This document shows positions 32,638 to 41,830 of a DNA stretch of 64,000 bases, piece after piece. Below the pieces are notes generated by a model. It had not been told where the DNA came from and did not search any database. It saw only the letters and a program-made list of their open reading frames with translations. Position numbers and translations under genes: made by a program. Each line of letters starts with the position of its first letter. Positions within the stretch are counted from its first letter, which is position 1. This stretch comes from Clostridium_AD sp050717635 (GTDB taxonomy: Bacteria > Bacillota > Clostridia > Clostridiales > Clostridiaceae), in the NCBI RefSeq assembly GCF_050717635.1, contig NZ_JBOITO010000003.1, positions 62,001 through 126,000 on the forward strand, read 5' to 3'.

Positions 32638-32802
32638 TGAAAACTTTAATAATTTAGTTAAACTTTCTTTGGTAAGTTTTATATTAATCTATCCATCAGT
32701 GTACTTAATTGATGGAAACTCGTAAAAGGAACAATACTAATAGAACCTATTGGAACACATGTTATAATACATATATAAATTATTCGCTAGGGGGGATTAA
32801 AC

Positions 32803-35079
32803 GTGAGGGGTATTGATGAGTATCTAAGATTACAAGAGGAGACAAATAAAGAAATTCGTCTTATATTATTAGACTTAGAAACTGTAGAGAGAAAAGAAAA
32901 AGAGTTAGTTTACTTAGAAAATAAACACCTAATAGATAAATTTGATAACAAAAAAAATGTGATGCCAGCTATAGCTAGAAATGAGTTTGCTATAATAAAA
33001 AAAAGATTAGGTACACTTACAATTATAGATGATGCTAAAGACTTAGGATTAACATCGGAAATATCTAACTTATTTGAGTTAGTAAACAGCTTAGAAAGTA
33101 AGCTTCTTAACTTAGAAATAAAGACTAATAAGTCCAGTGAAAAAGGTATAAATAAAACAGTTTCACAAGAATCCAGTAACGATTTGAAGTCTGTGAGCAA
33201 TATACCTCTATATGAGGAACAACCAATTCAAAATAAAAATAAAAATAAAAATAAAAATAAAAATAAGAAAACAGAAGGGAAAGGATTAAAACTAGGGGTA
33301 AGCGCATTAAATTTAGTTGGTATAATTTTAATTTTAATATCTCTTACTACATTTGGTAGATATGTTTATGTAAACTTCCTGTCAAATGAGATGAAGGGGA
33401 TAGTCTTATTTTTAGTGCCAATTCTAATTTTACTAGCTGGAGAGTTATACTTTAGCAAGAAAAACTATAAATTTTCTAAAGGTATAACGGCACTGGGAAT
33501 ATCTGGACTATATATTGCAGTGATAATAAATTATTTGGTTTTAGACAATATAACTGGTATCTTTGCATTAGTTATCACAACAATTATAACTGGCGGAGCA
33601 ATATATTTGAGTTATAGAAAAGAATCCAATTTACTTAGAATTGTAACTTTAGTAGGTGCCTATATATGTTTAGTACCTATAGATAAAATATCAATAGAAC
33701 AATCTTATATTCTAGTTGTAATACTTACAATCATACATGTAATGAATATATATTTTCCTCTTCAAGATATTAAGAATAGGGACATAAACATACCATTTGA
33801 ATTCTATACATCAATATTGGCTTTATTTTCCACAGTAATAATTGGTGTAAATCTTGATAAAAATGTGTTGGTGCTTCTTTTAATAGTAACTACTATTGTG
33901 TATAGTGTGCAATATGTTATAACTTGTACAGCGAAAGGAAATAATTTACTGAACTCAATAGGATTATTACTGTATTTTGTAATATATCCGTTAGTGACAT
34001 CAGTTGTATATCCATTATCCGAACTGGGATTATTCACTAGTTCATATGTTCCGTATTTACCACTAGGTGTATATTGTGTAATAGGGCTTTCAATATTATT
34101 AACAGTAAAAAAGGAAGCCAGATGGACTGGTTATACAGGTTTTGTATTAGCCTCTTTATTTATAATTATAAACATGGGTTTTGAGAAATATGACAGTTAT
34201 ATTATATGCTTAGCGTTATTAACCGGGGGTACATTACTGTTATTTATTAAAGAAAAGAATAAAATTTTAAAATATACACTAATAGGCTTAATAGTAATAA
34301 GTATATTAGGTTACTTTATAACTATAGAAGAAGCTATTAGTGTAGTGTATCTAGTACTATTTGCAGGAATCTTATATGGTAGTAAAGAATTTAAAAATAC
34401 ACTAGGAGTTATAATATTTAAATACTTTTATATGTTAGCTATAGTAGGGTGGTTTCAGAACATGATAGCACACACTGATTCACTTTATGATATCGAAGTA
34501 TATATAGTGTTTATATCATTGACTATATGTATTATATACACAGTTATAATAAACAAAGTGGATATATTAAGACATGATACTATAAAGGACATGAATTATG
34601 TGAGTATGTGTTTTATGGTAGTAGTTGGACTACTTGCTGGTTTAATAGGTACAACAGAATTTTATTTGTCCATTGCAATTACAGTTTATATTTTAGTATC
34701 TCTGTTAACTGAAGATTATATAGGTACTAAGAGACTAAATCATAATAAAACTTTAATCTATGCATTTTTATCAACATATATAGTTGTTAGATTGTGCCTT
34801 ATAGTGGATATAGTGTATGAAGTCAAACAATTAATGCTGAGTATATCATTAATGATAGTTGCACTAGGGAGTGTATTCATAGGCTTTAAGTTAAATAATT
34901 CTAAACTAAGAAAATACGGCCTAATATTATCACTTATAACTTGTGTTAAATTAATGCTTGTAGACTTCTATTCCTTTGACTTTATAATTAAGACAGTAGT
35001 ATTCCTTATAGTAGGGATAATTGCATTAATAATATCTTACACATTTTCTAAACTAGAAAATGAGTATAAAAACAAATAA
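32803..35079 (+). CDS. DUF2339-type polytopic membrane protein
   Basis: 758 residues. The N-terminal soluble part (1-165) starts with a coiled coil (RLQEETNKEIRLILLDLETVERKEKEL) and ends in a KNKNKN-type linker (about 144-157) made from a repeated hexanucleotide. From about 168 on, some twenty hydrophobic segments fill the protein, ending with ...FLIVGIIALIISYTFSKLENEYKNK. This coil-plus-many-TM layout is that of DUF2339 proteins, whose function is unknown. The start codon (GTG 32803) follows GGGGGG. It stands alone between terminators. Confidence 0.75.
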   Translation: MRGIDEYLRLQEETNKEIRLILLDLETVERKEKELVYLENKHLIDKFDNKKNVMPAIARNEFAIIKKRLGTLTIIDDAKDLGLTSEISNLFELVNSLESKLLNLEIKTNKSSEKGINKTVSQESSNDLKSVSNIPLYEEQPIQNKNKNKNKNKNKKTEGKGLKLGVSALNLVGIILILISLTTFGRYVYVNFLSNEMKGIVLFLVPILILLAGELYFSKKNYKFSKGITALGISGLYIAVIINYLVLDNITGIFALVITTIITGGAIYLSYRKESNLLRIVTLVGAYICLVPIDKISIEQSYILVVILTIIHVMNIYFPLQDIKNRDINIPFEFYTSILALFSTVIIGVNLDKNVLVLLLIVTTIVYSVQYVITCTAKGNNLLNSIGLLLYFVIYPLVTSVVYPLSELGLFTSSYVPYLPLGVYCVIGLSILLTVKKEARWTGYTGFVLASLFIIINMGFEKYDSYIICLALLTGGTLLLFIKEKNKILKYTLIGLIVISILGYFITIEEAISVVYLVLFAGILYGSKEFKNTLGVIIFKYFYMLAIVGWFQNMIAHTDSLYDIEVYIVFISLTICIIYTVIINKVDILRHDTIKDMNYVSMCFMVVVGLLAGLIGTTEFYLSIAITVYILVSLLTEDYIGTKRLNHNKTLIYAFLSTYIVVRLCLIVDIVYEVKQLMLSISLMIVALGSVFIGFKLNNSKLRKYGLILSLITCVKLMLVDFYSFDFIIKTVVFLIVGIIALIISYTFSKLENEYKNK
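33232..33267 (+). repeat. Hexanucleotide microsatellite (AAAAAT-type) in DUF2339 linker
   Basis: Five to six tandem copies of a six-base unit encode alternating Lys-Asn. Because the unit is a multiple of three, slippage would change linker length in two-residue steps without frameshift. Confidence 0.8.
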
Positions 35080-35086
35080 TTTAGGT

Positions 35087-35120
35087 AAGGGGACATTAAG
35101 TTAAATTAATGTCTCCTTTT
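35087..35120 (+). terminator. Terminator of the DUF2339 gene
   Basis: GGGGACATTAA pairs with TTAATGTCTCC and is followed by TTTT, just after the stop codon. Confidence 0.8.
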
Positions 35121-35213
35121 AATATTAAATAGAAGTGGATGTGGTTTATTATTAACTATAAAATGTATTGCGTAAAAAAATATGGATTTACAATCAAAAA
35201 TTATCTAAGACTT

Positions 35214-35661
35214 ACAAACAATAATAATACTACACCTACTGCCTCCGCAAATATAAAGGGCGGAACTTATTCTTCTAAAGTGTAACTTTAACACCTTCAG
35301 CAACTGCAACTGTTTATTACACAACAAATGGAACTACTCCAACAGCAGCTAGTACTAAATATACTGCAGCAATTAATATTGCGAGTAGTAAAACTCTTAA
35401 GTTTGTAGCTATAAACTCAAATGGAGTTTCATCACCAGTTTATACAGTAGATTATGATAGCAGTAAATTAGTACAAGGTTCAAGTTTTACTGTATACTAC
35501 AAAGGGTCTTTAGCTAATTCAAGCAGTGTATCCATGCATTGGGGAATTAATAACTGGTTAACTCCGAAAGATGTTACGATGACCAAACGATCAGATGGGT
35601 TTTGGGCAGGTACTGTATTGTATATATTGACAACAATGAAGATTATGCTAGATATCAATAA
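35214..35661 (+). pseudogene. Remnant of a secreted amylase-type protein (CHB_HEX + CBM25-like modules)
   Basis: Two frames together encode TASANIKGGTYSSK, then, after a frameshift near 35278-35283, VTLTPSATATVYYTTNGTTPT. The latter is the chitobiase/hexosaminidase C-terminal type module. A carbohydrate-binding region follows, VYYKGSLANSSSVSMHWGIN and TKRSDGFWAGTV, typical of CBM25 starch-binding modules. A second disruption near 35615-35625 shifts to a frame ending YIDNNEDYARYQ and stop 35659-35661. No start codon or catalytic domain remains. It is a decayed C-terminal end of an extracellular alpha-glucan enzyme. The rest of this 690-base gap shows nothing else. Confidence 0.72.
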
Positions 35662-35770
35662 TAGCCCTTTATAATAATCTTAATAAATTTGTAATAATTA
35701 TGATAGCTAATTTGTAATATATACCTTGTATAATTAATTATAGTTAGTGATGCTAAAGGGGGAGTTTTAA

Positions 35771-36328
35771 ATGAATAAAGGGTGGTTCAAAGTATTTGTT
35801 CTAGTTATAATCTGTATAGCAATAATTACTAAGATAAACATAAAAATAGGTAATTCCTATTCAACTAAAAATGTATATACTTTTCTAGAAAGTGAAGGAA
35901 ATCGTAGAGAGGTTTATGGGGCAGCCATAAATTTAAATCAGGGGAGTTCGGCCAATACGTGTGTTTATTTTATAGCTGAAGTGCTAAGACGGAATAATTT
36001 TAATGTGCCTAGTGAGATAAGTAATACACAACAAATTCTATCTATATTTACAGAAAAGGGCTATGAAAAACAAAGCGATTATGAAAATTTAAGGCCTGGA
36101 GATATATGTTTTACCACAGATAACAATGGTGGAACAAGTGGATTCCCCACTCATACTTATGTATTTATGAAATGGGTAAAAGAAGGAAACTACGATTACG
36201 CTTATATATGTGACAATCAAGCAAAAGATTATAATGATGAAGTCTATCATATTCGGAATATAAATGTTAGAACTAGATCTAATGGTTTTGATAAAGATGC
36301 ATTTTCCTTCTTTATGAAAAAGGGGTAA
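35771..36328 (+). CDS. Exported protein with papain/NlpC-like Cys-His features
   Basis: 185 residues. The N-terminal hydrophobic segment (about 7-25, VFVLVIICIAIITKINI) is a signal anchor without lipobox. The mature part has a Cys in SANTCVYFIAEVLRR at the start of a helix. It is followed by an LRPGDICF strand, a His in FPTHTYVFM and an Asp/Asn in YICDNQ. This order (helix Cys, strand-borne His, third polar residue) is that of NlpC/P60 or CHAP cell-wall peptidases. The assignment is structural inference, not a recognised family. It lies 56 bases before a response regulator gene and may be part of the same unit. Confidence 0.55.
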   Translation: MNKGWFKVFVLVIICIAIITKINIKIGNSYSTKNVYTFLESEGNRREVYGAAINLNQGSSANTCVYFIAEVLRRNNFNVPSEISNTQQILSIFTEKGYEKQSDYENLRPGDICFTTDNNGGTSGFPTHTYVFMKWVKEGNYDYAYICDNQAKDYNDEVYHIRNINVRTRSNGFDKDAFSFFMKKG

Positions 36329-36384
36329 TTGTGTGATTTCCCTATTAACATGTATAATATGGGTAAGGGGTGATTATCATAACT

Positions 36385-37071
36385 ATGCAAAATGTTTTAA
36401 TTGTAGATGATGAATATGAGATAAGGGAAGCCATTGAAATATATCTAAAAAACGAAGGGATAAGAGTAATCCAAGCTGTAGATGGTATAGAAGCCTTGGA
36501 TATTTTGAAAACAGAAGAAATTCATCTTATATTAATGGATATAATGATGCCAAGAATGGATGGGATAAAGGCTACTTTTAAAATTAGAGAGACTCAAAAC
36601 ATCCCAATAATAATGCTTTCAGCTAAATCAGAGGATACGGACAAAATACTAGGTCTTAATATAGGAGCTGACGATTATATAACAAAGCCATTTAATCCAA
36701 TGGAACTCGTAGCTAGAGTTAAATCTTCTCTCAGAAGATATACAAGTTTTGGGGATTACAAAGTTAAAGAGCATGAGATAAATGTTCGTGGGCTTATATT
36801 AAATAAAAACTCGAAAATGGTTACAGTGGATGAAAAAGAAATGAGTCTTACAGCCATTGAATATGGGATAATGGAACTTTTAATGGAAAACAAGGGAAGG
36901 GTATTTTCAATTGAACAGATATATGAAAAAGTTTGGGGGGAATCCTTTTGTAATGGTGAAAATACTGTGTCAGTACATATAAGGAGAATAAGAGAGAAGA
37001 TAGAAATAAATCCAAAGGAACCTAAATATTTAAAGGTGGTGTGGGGTATTGGATATAAAATCGAAAAGTAA
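36385..37071 (+). CDS. OmpR-family response regulator
   Basis: About 228 residues. The receiver has VLIVDDEYEIREAI, Asp in LILMDIMMPRMDG and Lys in YITKPFNPMEL. The C-terminal winged helix (about 128-226) ends with VFSIEQIYEKVWGESFCNGENTVSVHIRRIREKIE and YLKVVWGIGYKIEK. It is similar to VanR-type regulators. GTG 36370 is in frame, but AAGGGGTGAT sits ten bases before ATG 36385, which I prefer. The kinase gene overlaps its last 23 bases. Confidence 0.92.
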   Translation: MQNVLIVDDEYEIREAIEIYLKNEGIRVIQAVDGIEALDILKTEEIHLILMDIMMPRMDGIKATFKIRETQNIPIIMLSAKSEDTDKILGLNIGADDYITKPFNPMELVARVKSSLRRYTSFGDYKVKEHEINVRGLILNKNSKMVTVDEKEMSLTAIEYGIMELLMENKGRVFSIEQIYEKVWGESFCNGENTVSVHIRRIREKIEINPKEPKYLKVVWGIGYKIEK

Positions 37072-39175
37072 GTATACATATATTGTGGCTTTTATTATAT
37101 GTGCATATATGTTTGGCTTTTCAAAATTAGCACTAACTGACGTTATGACAAATAAAAATTATCTAAGGGAAGAGCCTTATTTTACTAGCTCAGAGTTTAA
37201 TACTGATTTAGTTTCATATTTTAATAATATACAAGCACTTAATGGGGTATATAAAAATTATTTTGAAAAATCAAATGATGAAAAGGTGACAAAAGAGGAG
37301 CTATTGGCAGCTAAAGCTGAATATGATTCTAATATTACAAATAAACAAGATGAAATTAAAAACAAGTATAGCAGGGATATACTTTCAGCGAATCAAGAGG
37401 GTAACAAGAGTAAGGTTAGTAGGATAACAGAGGCGCAAAACAATGAGCTTGATGAATTTAAAAAGGAAAACACAAAAACACTAGAGGATATGCAAAAGGA
37501 AATAGCTGTATATAAAACTAAAGACTATGAGGATATTAAAACGGCTGTAAAGGAGAAAAGTTTAATAAAATATTACATAACAAGTAGTAAAAACATAGAT
37601 ACGAACTTAGTAAACGTTTCAGATATAGATTTATATATAAAAAATAATGCCTTGTATAGTATAAAAAATAATTGGCTAGGTAATAGTGGAGAGGCATATT
37701 TTATCATCCCAAAGGACATAGATAAAAGTAGTTATATATATACCAATTATAATTATTATAATTCTGTAAGACAAAGAATTATTAAAGAGGTAATAATTGG
37801 ATTTGTATCGTTTATTATAGGAATTTTAATTCTAGTTTATATATCAAAGAAAAAGCATGAAGAAATAAAGCTTATTCAAAAATTAACAAAATGGTACAAT
37901 AAAGTACCTTTAGATTTAAGAATTTTTATATTTGTAATCTACTCACTTATAATGAATGTTTATGTAAGAAAGGTGATGTTCTTCTATAAACCATATAATT
38001 ATGCTCAAATTGTAAACCTTACTATTATGGCAATTTATGTGTTTTACTTTTATATAAATTGTATACTGGCATATAATTTATATAAAAATAGAGAAGAGTT
38101 CAAAGTGCAAGTAAAAACATGTATCTTTAATAAATTATCTAAAAAAGGTATTACTATACTTACTTTGTTAGCTGTGGTAGCAGTGCCAGTTGCAGTTTTC
38201 GCATTAATGATAAGCTCAATGATTATAATAGTACCAATAATGTATTTCCTTTGCTACCTACTATTTATAATGATTTATTTCATTAATAAAATTAGATTCT
38301 TCAAAAACATTTTAAAAGGAACGGAAGAGATAGTTTCAGGGAATCTTAATTATACTATAAAAGAAAAAGGGGCAGGTAAACTTTTTAAACTAGCACACAA
38401 CATAAACAATATGAAGGCTGGGTTTAAGAAATCTCTTGAAAATGAGATAAAAAGTGAAAGACTTAAGTCTGAGCTTATAACTAATGTGTCTCATGATCTA
38501 AAAACTCCACTTACTTCCATTATAAATTATGTTGATCTACTAAAAAAAGAAGATTTACCAAATGAACAAGCAAAAGGTTATATAGAGGTATTAGACAGAA
38601 AATCTCAGAGACTTAAAATGCTTATAGATGATTTATTTGAAGCGTCTAAAATGGCTAGTGGTGCAGTAGAACTTAATTTAGAAAAAGTAGATGTAACTGC
38701 ACTACTTCAGCAGTCACTAGCTGAGCTTCATGAGAAGATTAATAGCTCTTCACTAATATTTAAGGTGAAGATACCTGAAGAAAAGGTTTATGCAAATTTA
38801 GATGGTAAAAAGACTTGGAGAGTATTTGAAAATCTCATAAATAATATATTAAAATACTCGCTACCTAAAACTAGGGTATATATTGATTTAATAGAGGCTA
38901 ATAATAATATAATTATAACTATGAAAAACATCTCCGCTTATGAGATGGATTTTGATAATAAGGAGATATTTGAAAGATTTAAAAGGGGAGACAAGTCCAG
39001 AAATACCGAAGGCTCTGGTCTTGGACTTGCAATTGCTAAAAGTATCTTAGAACTTCAAGGTGGGAGTCTTAGTATTGAAATTGATGGAGACTTGTTTAAA
39101 GCTGTGGTCACTGTAGGTGCCGGTGCCGGTGCCAGTGCCACCCACGTGGCAAGTGGCAAAACGGACAACCCGTAA
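37049..39175 (+). CDS. Sensor histidine kinase with large extracellular and multi-TM sensor
   Basis: 708 residues. TM1 (about 11-29) precedes an extracellular, partly coiled-coil region (about 35-245) rich in Lys/Glu/Asn. It is followed by about five spans (248-268, 290-305, 320-345, 370-392, 395-410), a HAMP-like segment (about 425-470), and DHp motif NVSHDLKTPLTSI (His about 481). The HATPase has NLINNILKYS and GSGLGLAIAKSILELQGG. Start is probably TTG 37049 inside the response regulator gene. The last about 18 residues (VGAGAGASATHVASGK...) are encoded by a GGTGCC array plus the dispersed palindromic repeat, so the natural C-terminus has been extended. Confidence 0.88.
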   Translation: MDIKSKSKYTYIVAFIICAYMFGFSKLALTDVMTNKNYLREEPYFTSSEFNTDLVSYFNNIQALNGVYKNYFEKSNDEKVTKEELLAAKAEYDSNITNKQDEIKNKYSRDILSANQEGNKSKVSRITEAQNNELDEFKKENTKTLEDMQKEIAVYKTKDYEDIKTAVKEKSLIKYYITSSKNIDTNLVNVSDIDLYIKNNALYSIKNNWLGNSGEAYFIIPKDIDKSSYIYTNYNYYNSVRQRIIKEVIIGFVSFIIGILILVYISKKKHEEIKLIQKLTKWYNKVPLDLRIFIFVIYSLIMNVYVRKVMFFYKPYNYAQIVNLTIMAIYVFYFYINCILAYNLYKNREEFKVQVKTCIFNKLSKKGITILTLLAVVAVPVAVFALMISSMIIIVPIMYFLCYLLFIMIYFINKIRFFKNILKGTEEIVSGNLNYTIKEKGAGKLFKLAHNINNMKAGFKKSLENEIKSERLKSELITNVSHDLKTPLTSIINYVDLLKKEDLPNEQAKGYIEVLDRKSQRLKMLIDDLFEASKMASGAVELNLEKVDVTALLQQSLAELHEKINSSSLIFKVKIPEEKVYANLDGKKTWRVFENLINNILKYSLPKTRVYIDLIEANNNIIITMKNISAYEMDFDNKEIFERFKRGDKSRNTEGSGLGLAIAKSILELQGGSLSIEIDGDLFKAVVTVGAGAGASATHVASGKTDNP
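39116..39158. repeat. Dispersed palindromic repeat, copy 3, inside a coding end
   Basis: Three GGTGCC units (39116-39133) lead into the repeat (39134-39158). Twenty-four bases are identical with the intergenic copy at 1275-1298. It lies in frame at the 3' end of the histidine kinase gene and encodes Ala/Gly/Ser/Thr-rich residues. Confidence 0.85.
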
Positions 39176-39190
39176 GGGTTGCCCGTTTTT
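39159..39190 (+). terminator. Terminator overlapping the kinase stop codon
   Basis: ACGGACAACCC / GGGTTGCCCGT with loop GTAA, which includes the TAA stop (39173-39175), followed by TTTTT. The kinase message therefore ends inside the hairpin. Confidence 0.85.
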
Positions 39191-39208
39191 GTATATTTAT
39201 GAAAGGTT

Positions 39209-39271
39209 CTATTCTATTTTCACTTTGAAATCACCTTTTTGAGAAGCCTTAACTAAATCTTCATCATTCAT
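39209..39271 (-). pseudogene. N-terminal remnant of an ECF-type sigma factor gene
   Basis: On the minus strand a strong AAAGGAGGG precedes an ATG whose 20 codons read MNDEDLVKASQKGDFKVKIE and then stop. (E/D)DLVK.AQKGD is the usual opening of sigma-70 family ECF proteins. The rest of the gene is missing, so this looks like the 5' scar of a deleted sigma factor gene. The rest of the 39176-39605 gap shows no other gene. Confidence 0.5.
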
Positions 39272-39605
39272 GCATGTAGCCCTCCTTTAGAGCAATAAAT
39301 AAGTGTCCTATATTTATTTTCGTGTATTAGACTTAAAAATAAAGCATTTAGTTTCAAAAAAAATATTATATCATAGTTAATGGCACAATTAATATGAGTT
39401 GGTTTTAATCTTTAGAATACAAATTGATACATAATAATTTATTTTACAAATTCTTCTTAAATAAAAAGGGGAAATATAGAATATGTAGAATAATTATATG
39501 TATAAACAAAATTATATTGCAAAATATAGAATTAATAAGAATAATTTTTAAATTATCTATGTGAAAAACCATGTAATAATTTAATGTAGAGAGAGGGTTA
39601 TTATT

Positions 39606-41252
39606 ATGGATATTTCAGAAGTAGTGATGGAAAAAGTTATAGAAGCGAGAAAGATTTTCTTAAATCAGCCAAGTCTTGCCTTTGATATGAGTAAAGAAGC
39701 TTATGATACTGCAAAGGCAAATAAGTTAAGACTTGAGGAAGGCCATGCATTGTTTGTTATGGCTTTAGCCTGTAGGTCAATGACAAAACTCAATGACTGT
39801 TTTAATTATGCCTTAGATGCTATTGAGATATTTAAGATTTATGATAATCCATCAAATATAGCAGAAACTTTGAATCTGATAGGAGTTGTGTATTTTTACA
39901 ATGCAATGTATGAACCATCACTTGAGAAGTTCTTAAATGCATTACACCTCATAGAAAACACAGAAGAATATCTTAAAATGAGTAGAATATTGAACAATAT
40001 AGGTGAAGTTTATAAAGAGGTGGGAAGTCTTGAAGAATCATTAATTTATTATGCCAAAGCATTAAAATTATGTGAAAAATATAATTATGCCAGTAATGCT
40101 GCAGTTATATTAGCAAATATGGGTGATATATATTTTATAAAAAAAAATTATGATTATAGTTTTAAATGTTATAAAAAAAGTTATAATATTCTATTGAAAT
40201 ATGATGATATAACTGCTCTTTCAGAGGTTGAAAATAAAATAGGGAATATTCATTTTATTCAGAAGGAATATGACAAGGCTAGATTGTATTATAAAAATGC
40301 TTTTGCTCAACTAGAGGAAATAGGAAATAAGTTTTTTTCAATAGATGTGCTTATAAGCTTTGCAGAACTTGAAATGAATGAAAATGAAGAACTTTTCTTA
40401 GTTTATATTGATAAAGCTATTACATATGGAGAAGAAATTAATGCAAGAAAAAAATTAAGTCAGATATATAAAATTGTAACTGATTTTTATGAAAGAAAAG
40501 GGGAATTTAGGTTATCACTTTTGTCTTATAAAAAGTATCATTTAATGGAACAGGAAATCGAAACTAGTGTGATTACACATAAGCTTGAAATAATAAAAAT
40601 TGAACTTAGTAAATCATTCAGTGGAGAGGAAGTTCAAAAAATCACAAAATTAAATAAACAATTAGAAAGGGATATTGGATATAAAAACACACTACTTGAT
40701 TCTATGGAAAGAACAAATAAAAATTTAAACGTTGAGGTGATTTCTGATGAACTTACCAATATAGCAAATAGGAGAGGAGTAAAGAGTTATCTCTCAAAGG
40801 TCTGGCAGGAGTGTAAAGTAAGGCCTGTTAATTTAGCACTTTTAATGATAGATATTGACTATTTTAAAAGATATAATGATTACCATGGCCACCTTGAAGG
40901 GGATATTTGTCTGAGAAAAATTGCAGATTGTTTAAAAAGTGTTTTTGAAAATAAACATGGAATACTTGGAAGATTTGGTGGAGAAGAATTCGTATGTTTT
41001 ATTGAAGATAATGATTATATGGAAGTGCTTGATTTTACAGAACTTCTTCGAAGTTCTGTTGAGAAACTCGATATTAAATATAAATGGAATAATGAGAGTT
41101 ATCCAGTAACTATAAGCATAGGAGGAAGTTATGGTTACAGTCCACATTGTAAGAGTTCAAATGAAATGTATTTAATTGCAGATGAGGAACTTTATAAAGC
41201 TAAAGATCTAGGTAGAAACAAAGTTTGTTTAAGGAATGAAAATATACTTTAA
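39606..41252 (+). CDS. TPR-GGDEF protein, probable cytosolic diguanylate cyclase
   Basis: 548 residues, no membrane segments. Residues 1-335 are TPR repeats (for example ILNNIGEVYKEVGSLEESLIYYAKALKLCEKYN and ILANMGDIYF...), then a coiled-coil linker. The GGDEF domain (about 375-548) contains DELTNIANRRG, LLMIDIDYFKRYNDYHGH and the active loop GRFGGEEF (GGEEF about 458-462). The intact GGEEF loop and Asp in MIDID predict c-di-GMP synthesis. The TPR part would sense a protein or peptide partner. A PilZ receptor is encoded nearby. GAGAGAGGG supports the start. A small hairpin (ACCAC/GTGGT, 41266-41280) follows. Confidence 0.9.
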   Translation: MDISEVVMEKVIEARKIFLNQPSLAFDMSKEAYDTAKANKLRLEEGHALFVMALACRSMTKLNDCFNYALDAIEIFKIYDNPSNIAETLNLIGVVYFYNAMYEPSLEKFLNALHLIENTEEYLKMSRILNNIGEVYKEVGSLEESLIYYAKALKLCEKYNYASNAAVILANMGDIYFIKKNYDYSFKCYKKSYNILLKYDDITALSEVENKIGNIHFIQKEYDKARLYYKNAFAQLEEIGNKFFSIDVLISFAELEMNENEELFLVYIDKAITYGEEINARKKLSQIYKIVTDFYERKGEFRLSLLSYKKYHLMEQEIETSVITHKLEIIKIELSKSFSGEEVQKITKLNKQLERDIGYKNTLLDSMERTNKNLNVEVISDELTNIANRRGVKSYLSKVWQECKVRPVNLALLMIDIDYFKRYNDYHGHLEGDICLRKIADCLKSVFENKHGILGRFGGEEFVCFIEDNDYMEVLDFTELLRSSVEKLDIKYKWNNESYPVTISIGGSYGYSPHCKSSNEMYLIADEELYKAKDLGRNKVCLRNENIL

Positions 41253-41346
41253 AAAAGAAGAATAACCACATTGCGTGGTAAAAGAAGACAAGTCACTCTT
41301 GTTATGTTTTCCATAAGGTGATAAAATTAGCAAGGAGGTGATTCAT

Positions 41347-41787
41347 ATGTTAAAGCAAACACTTAAAGACGATGTAATTAAATACATGAAGAGTAAAGAT
41401 AAAATAAGACTAACTGCAATGAGAACCTTAATGGCAGACGTTAAAAATAAGGAAATGGATTTAAAGAGAGATCTTTCTGAAGATGAGTTAATAAGTATTA
41501 TTGAAAAAACTATCAAACAGTTAAATGAAACTCTTGGTTATGCCAAACAGGCTAATAAAGCAGATAGTATAGCTGAAGCAGAAATTGCTATAGAAATGCT
41601 TAGTGTATATATGCCAAAACAATTTACTGATGATGAAGCTAAAGCTATTATACTTGAAGTTATTTCGCAAAATGGGTTTAGTGGTAGTAAAGACATGGGT
41701 AAAGTTATGAAGGCTGCTATGCCTAAATTAAAAGGAAAGTATGAGAGCAAGAAGGTAAGTCCTCTTGTAAATCAATTACTAGCATAA
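41347..41787 (+). CDS. yqeY: GatB/YqeY domain protein
   Basis: 146 residues with typical YqeY features: LKDDVIKYMKSKDKIRLTAMRTLMADVKNKEMDL, then YAKQANKADSIAEAEIAIEMLSVYMPKQ and GSKDMGKVMKAAMPKLKGK. It is related to the tail domain of the tRNA-amidotransferase GatB; standalone function is unclear, perhaps tRNA-linked. The AAGGAGG site fits ATG 41347 (six bases after it) rather than the GTG at 41338. Convergent with greA through a shared terminator. Confidence 0.9.
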   Translation: MLKQTLKDDVIKYMKSKDKIRLTAMRTLMADVKNKEMDLKRDLSEDELISIIEKTIKQLNETLGYAKQANKADSIAEAEIAIEMLSVYMPKQFTDDEAKAIILEVISQNGFSGSKDMGKVMKAAMPKLKGKYESKKVSPLVNQLLA

Positions 41788-41790
41788 AAA

Positions 41791-41818
41791 AAGGATAGTG
41801 ATGTATATCACTATCCTT
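41791..41818. terminator. Bidirectional terminator between yqeY and greA
   Basis: Perfect 12-bp stem AAGGATAGTGAT / ATCACTATCCTT, loop GTAT, A-run before and T-rich sequence after. Confidence 0.9.
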
Positions 41819-41830
41819 AAATTTTTGAAC

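Noticed and set aside
33232..33267. Phase-variable on/off switch in the DUF2339 gene
   Set aside because: The repeat unit is six bases, so slippage cannot shift the frame.
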